Positions 49,519 through 59,491 of a stretch of DNA of 64,000 bases are shown in pieces. The position numbers were made by a program, and so were the translations under genes. Source of the stretch: Apostichopus japonicus (taxonomy: Eukaryota; Echinodermata; Holothuroidea; Aspidochirotida; Stichopodidae); contig NC_092564.1 in assembly GCF_037975245.1 (NCBI RefSeq), positions 23,448,484-23,512,483 on the forward strand, read 5' to 3'. The number at the start of each line of letters is the position of its first letter. Within the stretch, counting starts at the first letter, position 1. The notes beneath the pieces are model-generated. The model saw only the letters and a list, made by a program, of their open reading frames with translations, was not told the origin of the DNA and did not search any database.

Positions 49519-49979
49519 CAGGGGTTCCCTAACTGTAGAGACCCTTCTATAGGGTTTCTACGTAACTGGGGTGCATGAACCCCCAGGGGGTGCGAGAGTT
49601 CATCCCAGTGGGTTCATGAGACGTTTTTGTGAGTCTATAATACTTTTTGTTGAAATAAAATCTGATATATCATATAATTTAGTACTGAACAAAAGTCGTA
49701 CCTATCGACAAACGCTTTTCGCGTTCCATGCGCATATGTTGCCATAGTAGTAGCCTACCGTTCATGTGATAAATAACTGAATTATGAAACAGACACAGGC
49801 TGCATGACTTTGGTGCATGACAGTACAATATTACACTATGAACTTGATCTTTTACGAAGCACTGTTATGCGTATTATAGTATAATAATGACTCACATCGT
49901 GTCTCGAAAAGTTGGGGGTGCGTGGACAACTCTGACATCCACAGGGGTTCCGTGAGGGGATAAAGTTATGGAAACCCTG
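49519..49979. mobile_element. 461-bp hAT-type MITE
   Basis: Ends CAGGGGTTCCCTAAC and TTATGGAAACCCTG, with CTATAGAG at 49511-49518 and 49980-49987, an exact 8-bp target duplication. The end sequence is typical of hAT families. No coding capacity. Confidence 0.9.
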
Positions 49980-50409
49980 CTATAGAGAATTTCGACGTAT
50001 TTAGATCATTCAAGAGGGAGGGACAGGAGTACACACAAGAGGTACGGATGTGAACATTAAAAATGAGGGAGACAACATTTAAGTCACGAAGGTTTACACA
50101 CAATCAACAACACTGCTCATTCATTTCGAAGCTTTACAAAATTCAAATAGAATATTTGTATAGACAGGCATGTTTGGGATTTCAACGAAGACGGGGATGG
50201 GTGGAAGGGGAAGAGGTTGGTGGGAAAGTTAGGGGACCAAATTTGGAAAGGTTTAGGCCTATAGTCATGGAAACGTGTAAATAAATGATAAGCAAAGCTT
50301 TACATCATTCCTTTATGAGCAAGAATCTTCATACTATTTTGTTTGAACATAAAAGATGAAAATGGTCGTTTTTGGTACGAAAATGAAAAAATTCATGCAA
50401 AACAAAGCG

Positions 50410-50459
50410 AAAAATATGGAACGCTTCACGATTTTGCGTGTCATCCTTGCGCAGGGGCC

Positions 50460-50501
<42 letters not shown>

Positions 50502-50516
50502 CGCCGAAGCGAGCAC
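50410..50516 (-). ncRNA. U6: U6 spliceosomal snRNA
   Basis: The minus strand from 50516 matches animal U6 over its full ~107 nt with about two substitutions. It includes GTGCTCGCTTCGGC at the 5' end, the ACAGAGA box (GATACAGAGAAGATTAGCAT), the AGC triad and the internal stem-loop region (CCCTGCGCAAGGATGACACG). It ends in TTTTT at 50414-50410, a Pol III terminator. A TATA element sits at the right distance upstream. The intact sequence with an intact promoter suggests a functional gene, not a retropseudogene: there is no poly-A tail and no sign of truncation. Its product forms the catalytic core of the spliceosome with U2. Confidence 0.97.
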
Positions 50517-50540
50517 GTCTAGAGTACTGTTGTAGTGGTA

Positions 50541-50548
50541 ATATATAC
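50541..50548 (-). promoter_or_regulatory. TATA box of the U6 gene
   Basis: GTATATAT on the minus strand lies 25-32 nt upstream of the U6 start, as in type 3 Pol III promoters. A proximal sequence element is expected around -50 to -68 (50566-50584); I cannot confirm a motif there. Confidence 0.8.
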
Positions 50549-50584
50549 TGCACAACACTGTAACAATGTGACATATGTTGTAGT

Positions 50585-52980
50585 GTAATTTTTGGTTTTA
50601 TTCATCATTCGTCAGGTTATTCATAAATGACAGACACAATCTCTGCAAATTTTACAACTTTTTCAACGGATCTTTAAAATTATTTGTAATACATTTAAGG
50701 AAAACTATGAGATTATCATCTTTCAGAAATATGACTCTGTTATCCTTTTCCGTGTAGTCCTTTGTCGAGTCGACAACAGACTTACATGGCCACGCTGATG
50801 ACGTCATTCGTTGATTGAATAAGCAAATTTCTGTCTTCCGAGGCCTTTACTACTATCTGTAGAACAAACGAAACATGAGATATGAATTATCATGAAACAG
50901 AGAGTCATTTATGTCACTATTGACGTTTGTTATTTTGTTTATGCTGTAAAAATAAGCGAAATTGTACTGAATTCATCTAATGAATATTCATGTTGCAAGT
51001 AGAGGGCGCTATACAAAAACCAAGGTTGGTGATTCCTCAAAATCGTCGATCTGTAAAGTTCTATATTTCAAGTGTGAACTTCACAACAAATTGTTAACAT
51101 TAAAACTAAACTTGATGACATATACTTTAATTTATGTTAACCGATCTTTCTCATCCATACAGTTATTACAAATAAGTAAAACATTAAATGCCTTTAATCT
51201 ACACCACATGACTGCACTCTAAATTTGAGGCACTGATATCCATGCTTTCTAGCCGTCTACGGCGAGTTGTATAGCAAATCTGCAAACAGTAATGTAGCCA
51301 TGCTTACCATTTACATAAGACCACGGTATTAACACCAATTCACCTGAACAGGAGGGTTGATTGTAGATGAGTGTATGTATACTTACAAGACTTGTATGAA
51401 TATTCAGTAGGCGGATCTTTCAGAAAAGAGAGCAGTAAGAAAAGAAAGAGCGAGGTAGAATTCCAAGGAATCGTCCAAAATATCTTACAATTGATCCACC
51501 AAGCAGGCATAGCTATAGTGATTCGTGTAGTGAGTTCATTTAGTGAAATAGGAGGTGCAGCGGGGTGGATTCCTAAATTATTGCCAAATTTAAACTTGGT
51601 ATTTAAATACCACGATTAAATGTCAAAACTATTTATTTCAGTAACGGAACCAAGCTATACCATCAGATCAATCCAAGTTTTCTTTAGTTGACCTGACCTA
51701 AATATAGGGCCTACCTTTTCTAAATTTCACGTGACCAGCCTCGCAAATGTATATCTTACGGCCAATTAACCTGCTGTATTGGCTTGGACAATAGCTTATA
51801 AGCTATATAGGCCTATATATAAATAGCCGATTCTATTGGAACTAACGTTCATTAGTCTGTTTGGAAATGAGAAAAATGCCCACTAATAACATTCTCGAGT
51901 ATGATCAGTACACAGGAAGCCTATAGCTACAGCTGGATTCGAGCTTCAACTTAATTAATCTCAAACTCATAGGCATTATTGACTACGCTAAATAAACCCG
52001 GCATACTTTAGACTAGTCTCCCCCTCTCCTTCCAATTAACTACCCCGCCAACGGCCTGCCGTCACGCTATGCACCCCTGAGGTTACCTACTCACCTTTCA
52101 CACGGTGTGTCCTTCCTATGGTCGTTCAGTAGCTTCGCAATATTGTCTGTAAATAACCTACCCTCAGTGACTTCGGAATAATTTCTTCATCAATCAATCT
52201 TCATCCCGCGCATTTCTGTCTATATCCAAGCTCATACAGCAGAATATAAGAACTTAATTCTGCTCTAAGAACCACCTGCATACATAGCACATCTATGCGG
52301 CGTTTCTTCAAGTCCTAACACGTCACTCTGCCTTGCTTCGAAGTTTAAAAAAAAAACAGTGTGCCAATCTTTCGTTGAGAAAGTTCAACGAACAACAACT
52401 CGGCGAACCTAACCCCGCAGTTTAACCTCACAGCTATCGACCTGGTTTCTTCCATCGGCTGTGTTGAAGTCACTGATCTGTTAGTGTACAGATCAGTGGT
52501 TGAAGTACACTGATATGCATAAACCCTCAACTACTGCCCAGTCCTAAACGATAGAGCCCGGCCACTGCATTCCACTCATGCAGCGCCTTGTCAAAAATGA
52601 AACGAACATTACCCAGGCTTCGGTATCTATCGAGAATATCGAGGTTGGTTTATAACTCTAGTTCTTGCTTAGGTCGAAAACCTACCATGGCGCGCTGCCG
52701 TATTTAGAATTCTGTGCCAATCACACACATGGGTGCTCTAAATAGCAAACTAAAGCGAACCGGGTTTCCCCGCACAGAGACAGAACAAGTTTCTGTTTCC
52801 AATGTAATGATTGGAACTGCTATTACCACAGTCTTCCCACACGTGGTCTTCTGGGTCAGATTAATAACATTGCAAGTGTTCAATCAGTTGGAATGTCAAC
52901 TTACGGAGGCGAAACAGGAGAAGAAAGATCCGCAGTGATAATAATCATTAATCAAACTTAAGATAAACGTGAAGAGATGC
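50585..52980. other. Intergenic DNA, no gene recognised
   Basis: Low-complexity AT-rich sequence with scattered short open frames. One small perfect hairpin, CACTGATCTG...CAGATCAGTG, is at 52472-52499. The open frames at 51371-51619 and 52714-52938 have no recognisable domain. Confidence 0.5.
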
Positions 52981-53651
52981 ATTCGGAGCAGGGAGTTGTT
53001 ATGGAAGGCAGATTCAGGATATACGTATTAGCAGGGAGTTGTTATGGACAGGGGCGGCGATTTGTTTCAAATATTGGGGGGGGGGGGACATTTGCTTGGG
53101 AGCAGGCGAATTACTATCTAAGCGGAGCGCCACCATCAGTTGGCGCGCAGCGTACAAGAAAATTTCTGGTTTTGATAGCCCTCCAGATAACCGGAAAAGG
53201 CACTTCTCGGGCTTGAAAATGACCAACCAGATGTACACTTTTGCCTGAGAACCAAGTTTTTCCCAATAGTTTTTTTCATTCATAACCTTTTTCAAGATTC
53301 TCTCTAGTCACACATTATGTTCGACCTCATCGCATCTCCTGTGGATCATTGCTTTTGTAGGTAATTCTACGTAACGCCCCACAATACCAGTCAGCCCTAC
53401 TTTTCAAGGTTTTAAGCCCATTATTTGTTCAGAATTTGAATAATAAATTCACTTCAAAACATACCCATAATGTTGCACAAAATTTCATCTATGGACAACC
53501 AATATAGAAAAAAAACCTTCAACCCTTAACAGACCGGTCAAAATTGTACGAGTAGAGGGAAGTATGATCAAGACTGTTGGTCAAGGAATTTTCGAAAATT
53601 CAGACACAGTTAATTTATTGGTGTACAAATATTAAAACCTCTTAAAACGGC

Positions 53652-53653
<2 letters not shown>

Positions 53654-53732
<79 letters not shown>

Positions 53733-53734
53733 TT

Positions 53735-53784
<50 letters not shown>

Positions 53785-53806
53785 TTGGTTTATATATATA
53801 TATATA
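53654..53806. repeat. (TA)n microsatellite with two GAAATTTGGTT interruptions
   Basis: Long TA runs interrupted twice by TGAAATTTGGTTTATAT. The spurious minus-strand frame here reads as IY repeats. Confidence 0.95.
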
Positions 53807-53885
53807 TTATTATTATTAGAGAAAACCAGAGAAATAAGATATGACTCATAATTGACAAAAAAGGAGTAAGTTTTAGAAAATATAT

Positions 53886-53924
53886 TGGAATTTTCGGTCC
53901 CCCTGGGACCTTCGTCAGCAATAC
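53886..53924 (-). ncRNA. Hammerhead-ribozyme-core-like motif downstream of the Penelope-like ORF
   Basis: The minus strand reads CTGACGA, then a hairpin of GGTCCC/GGGACC, then GAAA. That is the order CUGANGA - stem II - GAAA of a hammerhead core. Penelope-like elements are known to carry hammerhead motifs, and this lies just after the element's coding end. I could not pair convincing stems I and III, so activity is unproven. Confidence 0.45.
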
Positions 53925-54058
53925 TTGGCAGTCGAATGAAAAGTACAAAATGTGACACAATGAAAGAATGACGCTAGATAAGTGTAAGTTGCAATGATGG
54001 AATTAAAACCGAATAAACCATGACTATACAGGAAGCGGATTAAGGAGCAAAGAACGGA

Positions 54059-54259
54059 TTACATATGCTTGTAGAACTGATAGTTGTTAAGGGGTCCCAA
54101 GTCTTTGTTGAGGCCGGTGATGTTAGACTTAATACGAAAGATCCAATCGATTTCTTTACGTTTACGTTCAGTGGTTGATTTGAAGTTCGAGGCAATTAAA
54201 ATACATTTTAGGTTTTTTAGAGAATGACTATGAAGATTGAAATGTTCGGAAACTGGTAG
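54059..54259 (-). pseudogene. Penelope-like element, C-terminal part of the GIY-YIG endonuclease region
   Basis: The minus-strand translation starts LPVSEHFNLHSHSLKNLK and continues with FKSTTERKRKEIDWIFRIKS and GLNKDLGPLNNYQFYKHM, then a stop at 54061-54059. This is the segment following the GIY-YIG motifs in Penelope-type proteins. The preceding part of the same protein lies next to it on the opposite strand (54265-54562). Confidence 0.8.
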
Positions 54260-54264
54260 GTGGG

Positions 54265-54562
54265 GTGGTTTCCACCTCCGCAGGCAATTTTCCTTGCGGT
54301 AAACCTAGATGCCAAATATGCCCCCATATTACCCCAGGCACCGTGGTCAAGATTCCAAATGTTGACTTTAGTCTAAGACCCCCTTCCCTCTCTTGTGATT
54401 CTATTAATGTAATTTACATTTTCTATTGTGTACTTTGCAAAGAGGGCAATTATGTAGGTGAAACAGGCTCACGGTTCCGCTTACGTTTTAATAATCACAA
54501 AAAATCTATTCGTGATAATTTTGCAGGATTCCCAGTTTCCGAACATTTCAATTTCATTCAAT
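54265..54562 (+). pseudogene. Penelope-like element, cysteine motif and GIY-YIG part, inverted relative to its C terminus
   Basis: The plus-strand translation contains the Cys motif FPCGKPRCQICPH, then NVIYIFYCVLC...YVGETGSRFRLRFNNHKKSI, the hallmark of Penelope-like GIY-YIG endonucleases, and stops matching after FPVSEHFNF. The FPVSEHFN block is repeated at the start of the minus-strand part, so the two pieces overlap slightly and point away from each other. The reverse transcriptase domain is absent. Confidence 0.82.
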
Positions 54563-54994
54563 TTTCATTTCCCCCCCCCCCCCCGCCCCCCCCCCCCATG
54601 ATCGCCGCCCATGGTTATGGAAACAACTCCCTGGTATTAGTGAGTTTCCCGCTGAGTACTACGATTCCTGGCAGCAAAGTTTGCGTCCTATCGTACAAGT
54701 TTCAATTAATAGCCTATTTTAGTTTACAATTCTATCCAGTTCAACCTTAAAGGCATTGAAGACTCGTCCCAAACCGCGTGCGGCCATCTGAAAAAGTTAA
54801 CTTTCTGTTGCTTGCAATTGACGTTTTGTTCGTATATCGCTAAAATGCAGACAGTAATGAAACGTGATACCTTGTTATCTTTAGCTGGACCTGAGATGTC
54901 TAACGCTGTATCGTTTGTATACTGTGCTGTGGGTATTGACCGCAACTGTATGTACTGAATGTACACTAGTGTTTAATTACCGACGGTAGCAAGT

Positions 54995-55640
54995 ATGACG
55001 GAATTAAATATCAAAAAAACAGTGATTACACATCTCGAAAACTGGTGCTCGATGTGGAGAATAAAAATAAACCCCTCAAAATCTAACCTAGTCAATTTCT
55101 CCTTTAAAAACTCAAAATACCGTAACCATATTTCCAAAATCAATCTTTTTAACACCTCAATCACTGCCTCTCCCAATGCAACCTTCCTCGGTATCACTTT
55201 TGATAGTAAATTATCGTTTAATCTACACTGTAATAGAACTGCAGGACGCTGCTGGTCCCACCTTAAATACAACCAAATCCTCTCACACAATTATAATTTC
55301 CCTCCGAAAACCACTATCCAAATCTACAAATCCAAAGTAAAACCAATTCTCAGTTACGGAAGCATCTCCTTGCTTACCATTTCAAATCCCAATAAACAAA
55401 TTTTAAATAGAATCCACACCACAGATTATCGACTTGCCCTAAAAATCCCTTCATATATAGCTACTTCTCACGTTCTCCGCGCAGGAAACACAAAATCTGT
55501 TTTCACCTACTCGTAGAATTTAACACCAAACTTTATAAAAACAACCTAGAGAATGATCCATTGATCGAAAAACTCCTAATGAAAATACAAAGTAGCATTT
55601 AACTCACTTCCCAAATAACCAAAACCTTTCCGTATTCAAA
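54995..55640 (+). pseudogene. Non-LTR retrotransposon RT fragment (Jockey/I-like)
   Basis: The plus strand encodes LENWCSMWRIKINPSKSNLV, then ATFLGITFDSKLSFNLHC, YKSKVKPILSYGS and ILNRIHTTDYRLALKIPSY. These are the late palm and thumb regions of non-LTR reverse transcriptases (the WCxxWxxxxNxxKS and FLGIxxD motifs). The frame is lost near 55516, after which recognisable codons continue with stops. The YxDD active-site region is upstream and missing. The clade assignment is tentative. Confidence 0.75.
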
Positions 55641-55667
55641 ACTGTTACTTAAAGCCTCATTTTAGCC

Positions 55668-55700
55668 TATGAAGAAGATCCTGCTAGGATCGAAACGTCG
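55668..55700 (+). ncRNA. Hammerhead-like GAAGAAG-hairpin-CGAAACGTC motif
   Basis: TATGAAGAA, hairpin GATCC-TGCTA-GGATC, then GAAACGTC. The arrangement parallels a hammerhead core, but the first core position is A instead of C, which would be expected to abolish cleavage. It lies just after the LINE fragment's coding remains. Confidence 0.35.
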
Positions 55701-56289
55701 GGCCAACTTACTGTAATATTATATCGGGACTCGCGAGAGAGAGAGAGAGAGAGGTACTGGAGTATATCTTGATGCCGTATTCTACGCTTCTTCAGGAGAC
55801 GTCTCGAACGGGCGATAGAAGAAAACACTGATAGTTCACACAAAAACAAGTTGACGAGACAGGATTTGATTAGTGAATCGGTATAATTTCTTCTCTGTCG
55901 ATTCTCTTACAAACAAAACAAAATTACAATGATCTGACTCCGTCAATTACCTAATTCGAAGAAGTGACGAAGTGATGAACTTGCGGGACCCCATGCTGCC
56001 TTTTATAGATCACTCCACCGAAAATCCCACTGCGCATAGTCAGAAGGCAGCCAATAACCTGCCCATCCTGTATTAACTTAACGATATAAAAATCAATGAA
56101 CATAGACAACTTTCCCAAGAAAAAAAAAAGTGTCTATTCTATAAAACAATACTATTATCCCCGTAGGACCTCTCGCGAGGTCGAGCAGGGGTTAAACTCC
56201 TTTTTGTTGGTAGCAAGCTGTGTGTGTATTTTCTGGGATCGATGGTGGTGTTTAACACTTCTGTTACACCTCATTCGAAACTAGGTCAA
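55701..56289. other. TE-associated intergenic DNA
   Basis: A (GA)n tract at 55736-55752 next to CTCGCGAG-type palindromes; CTCTCGCGAGGTCGAG recurs near 56170. No gene seen. Confidence 0.5.
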
Positions 56290-56736
56290 ATTACCGGCAT
56301 AAGACGTTTCTTTTTGCGCGAGTCTTCACACCCTTTAAAGTCACCTCCCCATACAATTGAATCCCAGTCGTGCTTACTAAGGTAACTTTCAAGCTTAGTA
56401 AAAAGGGAAACGTTTTCTATATTATGGTCGTTAATTTTAACTAACTCGAGATATTTAACCGGTTCAAAATTATGAAACGCCCATCTGTATCATGAATAGC
56501 ATCGTTCACAGACATATTAAAAACCGGATTAATTAGAATTGCAATACCTTTACTGCAGTTTGAACCATGAGATACTTTAAAAATTTACCTCCCCACCCAT
56601 TGGCACAAATAGAATTGTCCGAAGGGATAGAATGTGTCTCGTGTAAATAAATGAAATCGTACTTATGATTATTTAAGAAAGAATTTAGTTTACGTCGTTT
56701 CTTGCTATCACGAATACCACTCACATTAAAGGTCAC
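56290..56736 (-). pseudogene. L1/Tx1-type LINE apurinic endonuclease fragment, frameshifted
   Basis: The minus-strand translation begins FNVSGIRDSKKRRKLNSFLN, then YDFIYLHETHS and WGGKF, the N-terminal part of an APE-type endonuclease of L1-like elements. After a frameshift near 56575 the protein resumes as SKGIAILINPVFNMSVNDAI and later SKHDWDSIVWGGDF. At least one further frameshift is needed. The reverse transcriptase part is not present. Confidence 0.78.
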
Positions 56737-57097
56737 AAACGAGTACCGTACGAGCCCATAAAGGAATGAGAGAAGAGAAAGCCCTGGTATTCTAGTTGTT
56801 GGAAAGAAAAGAACTGTTTGAAGTTAAAGGACAGATATGCAGCCTTATAAATGCAAACTTGATAAAGCGATAGGTTAATTCACTCTCTCTAACAGGTCAA
56901 GTAATGTACTTATCAGAACAATGATCCCGATGGAAAAAAAATGAAAAACAAAAGCAGCCAGAGTTAACAGTAACTATAGGTAACTTACGAGACTAAAAAA
57001 AATAGAAAATAAAGCAACAGAAATTTCCTTGACTATCTTCACTGCTTATACAATTCTGTCAAAGCTATATGCCGTCCAACATCACATACATATAGAC

Positions 57098-57507
57098 CAG
57101 GGTTGTCCAACCTACTGCCCGCGGGCCACAGTCCGGCCCGCCGCAGGGTTGCGTCCGGCCCGCCAGAGATGCTCTACGGTGCGAAATTTTAGAGAGCAGA
57201 TTTATTGATAACAATTTGAAGCTATATAATCAATCATTCGAACCTTCTGGGTCCAAAAAACTGCATACAGGCCAGTTTGTGTGACACTCTCTCAGCGGAG
57301 GGGAGGGGGGGGGGTGGGGCGGCTGGACTTTATTCATCTGCTTTATCAGGAAGGAAAATAAATCAGTGAGCTCCGCGCGCAGTGCTCACATTTTGTTGCC
57401 TTGGGCTTCGGGCAAAAATCGAAAAATCGAGCGTAGGGTTCATGCGGCCCCTCCTTCATCATAATCATTCCATGTGGCCCTCCTCTGCAAAAGGTTGGAC
57501 AACCCTG
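57098..57507. mobile_element. 410-bp hAT-type MITE
   Basis: Ends CAGGGTTGTCCAACCT and GGTTGGACAACCCTG, with ATATAGAC at 57090-57097 and 57508-57515, an exact 8-bp target duplication. The interior holds TGTGGCCC/GGGCCACA inverted parts and a poly-G run. Non-coding. Confidence 0.92.
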
Positions 57508-57835
57508 ATATAGACCTTTCTAGTTTGTTAAACACATTTTGTCTTCATTGGCACTCCATAGAAGTGTGTTCACTTGTTCATGTGTAGGCCAGTTGTTATA
57601 GTACACTAATATGTATTATCAAAATCAGATCTAGAATGCTATGCATGCTTGATATCTGACTGAGTTTAAAACACACCTCCCCACCTGATCGTAGGTTGTT
57701 CGTATAATTATTACCAAAAGGTCCCTAAATTTCATGATTTCCTAGTGCAAAGCAACAACTTCATCCATCATAAGTTTGCGAGTCGAAATCTTGTAGTTAT
57801 AGAGTGAAATCTGGAGTAAAGACTGAAGGTACGTC

Positions 57836-57941
57836 ATTCCGGTTCCTGTCGCTTTTACGTTCAGCCATTTTGCTTCCGGATCACTTTCCACTTCTCACAG
57901 GAAGTTGGACCACGTCTTCCTGTGCCTTTGCATCACTTCCG
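57836..57941 (+). promoter_or_regulatory. Candidate GABPB promoter: seven clustered ETS (GGAA/TTCC) sites
   Basis: In 106 bp: ATTCCGG (57836), GTTCCTG (57842), CTTCCGG (57873), TTTCC (57885), AGGAAGT (57899), CTTCCTG (57916) and ACTTCCG (57935). CCGGAAG and ACTTCCG are the preferred GABP/ETS core. GCCATTTT near 57864 resembles a YY1 site, common in TATA-less promoters. It is about 1.6 kb before the GABPB start codon and upstream of a probable 5' untranslated exon. The GABP complex binds exactly this motif, so feedback on its own beta-subunit gene is plausible. Confidence 0.6.
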
Positions 57942-59491
57942 TAAACATTCACTGAGAGAGTGTACGACTCGCTCCAAAATAATCCACAGGACCAATACTA
58001 GTTGTAGTGTGCCTGAAATAGGTGTCTTTAACTTGCAGAAAATGGAAACTTTGTGGACTAGACGATGTGTAGTCGATTTGACTTACGCCAACATATGGGC
58101 TTTGGCTAATGTACAACGCAATATTAATAGTAGTCTTGTATTCGAAGCTAGGCCTAGGATAGCGTAGTTCTACTTCTGAGGCCTTAAGTAATATTGAACA
58201 CCGTCAGACGGCTCATGTTAAGTTGCTATAGTCATGACACTAACGTTAGGACTTATAGTTATAACTTAGGCGTTACTATACTTCACCTGCCATAAGTTAC
58301 TGGTACTGTGCAGAGTAGTACTAGGCTAGACCTAGTACTGCAAATGACAGGCTAAGTCAGACCTACCTAGATTAACACTTCGCTAATTGTCAATTGATAT
58401 GCTTGACATACAGCAGTAGCATGTATGTATCACTCACACATTAACACAAATTTCAGTCAAACACTCATTGCAATACAAAATATTGTAATTACCTATAAGT
58501 ATAAGGCTATATGCTATCATTAATAGGTCAAACCTATAATTAGTTCAGAGACCCAAGGATCAGGAAGCCTTACAGTTACAGTAGCTTATTTGAGACCCTA
58601 TATCTGTTGTTAGATCATGGATATAAACATCGGCTTATTTCAAGCCTTCTCTTTTTGATAAGTGTTCAGAGGATAACGAGGCCGGGGTGTAAATTCGCTC
58701 CCATTCCTGCTCCTGGGACCGCCATTTAATGTCTCAATCTGACGGACGAGAGTGTATGCCCCAGCATCTTACCACTTTCTCAAATACTGAGGGAGGCAAA
58801 GGCACCCCATTCGACATCAACCCACAAAATAATGAGGAATTTCTCATGAATTCCTAATGATGAATTCTCTATTAAGATGAAGGATAAAGAAACCCTAAAT
58901 CAAAGTTCTCTTCTAATAATGAAGATTTTAAAGATAAATGACGAGAAATTTTCTTTGGTTATCAAGATAAATGATTTAAATAATACAAGATAAAAACTTG
59001 AAGCAAGTCTGTTATGTCACACAGAGCCACAATAGGGCCAAGTTGCAATCTTCTTTTATTGTATCCTTTAATCAATTTTTCAATTTATAGATCATGAAAC
59101 TATATGGGCTGGCTCACTGTTTTTCAAACTTTACGACTTTGAAAACAAATGATTTCGACAGAATTGCAAGAAACTTCACAATTTCGACTGCATGACAGTA
59201 TGAAATAATTGAGGCAGATTATAAAGAGTGACATAGCAAATGTCCTAGTTGTTTTGGCTCTATGACATCATAACAGACTTACTACAAGTCATCATTTTTG
59301 CAACTGGCAAACAAATAGCCATATCTCGAAAACAAAACAAGATCTGATGATGCTGTTTTGTTGTAACATTTTTATAATTGATTGCTTTGTCATATGCATG
59401 TACTGAATGTAGGGTTGGCTTCTCCTTTAAGATATATGCTTTTCACTTACTTCCAGGTGGCTTTTGCAGGAAAGTCTGCTAAGCCTTTACA
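57942..59491 (+). other. Probable GABPB 5' UTR exon(s) and first intron
   Basis: No coding exon is recognised. The first coding exon probably starts after the acceptor CTTTTGCAG (ending 59469), so an untranslated exon should lie near the ETS cluster, but I cannot fix its donor. The open frame 57922-58167 has no domain. Confidence 0.45.

Larger units (their letters stand above)
53049..54613. mobile_element. 1.57-kb hAT-like element containing a Penelope-like fragment
   Basis: Left CAGGGGCGGCGAT and right ATCGCCGCCCATG inverted ends, with an exact 8-bp duplication GTTATGGA at 53041-53048 and 54614-54621. The shared subterminal module is at 53118-53220 in minus orientation and a poly-C run lies inside the right end (54570-54597). 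It belongs to the same end-type family as 32481-33328. Its interior holds a (TA)n tract and an inverted Penelope-like fragment, so it was itself a target. Confidence 0.82.

Noticed and set aside
53632-53958. 108-codon minus-strand frame
   Set aside because: It is a TA microsatellite translated as IY repeats.
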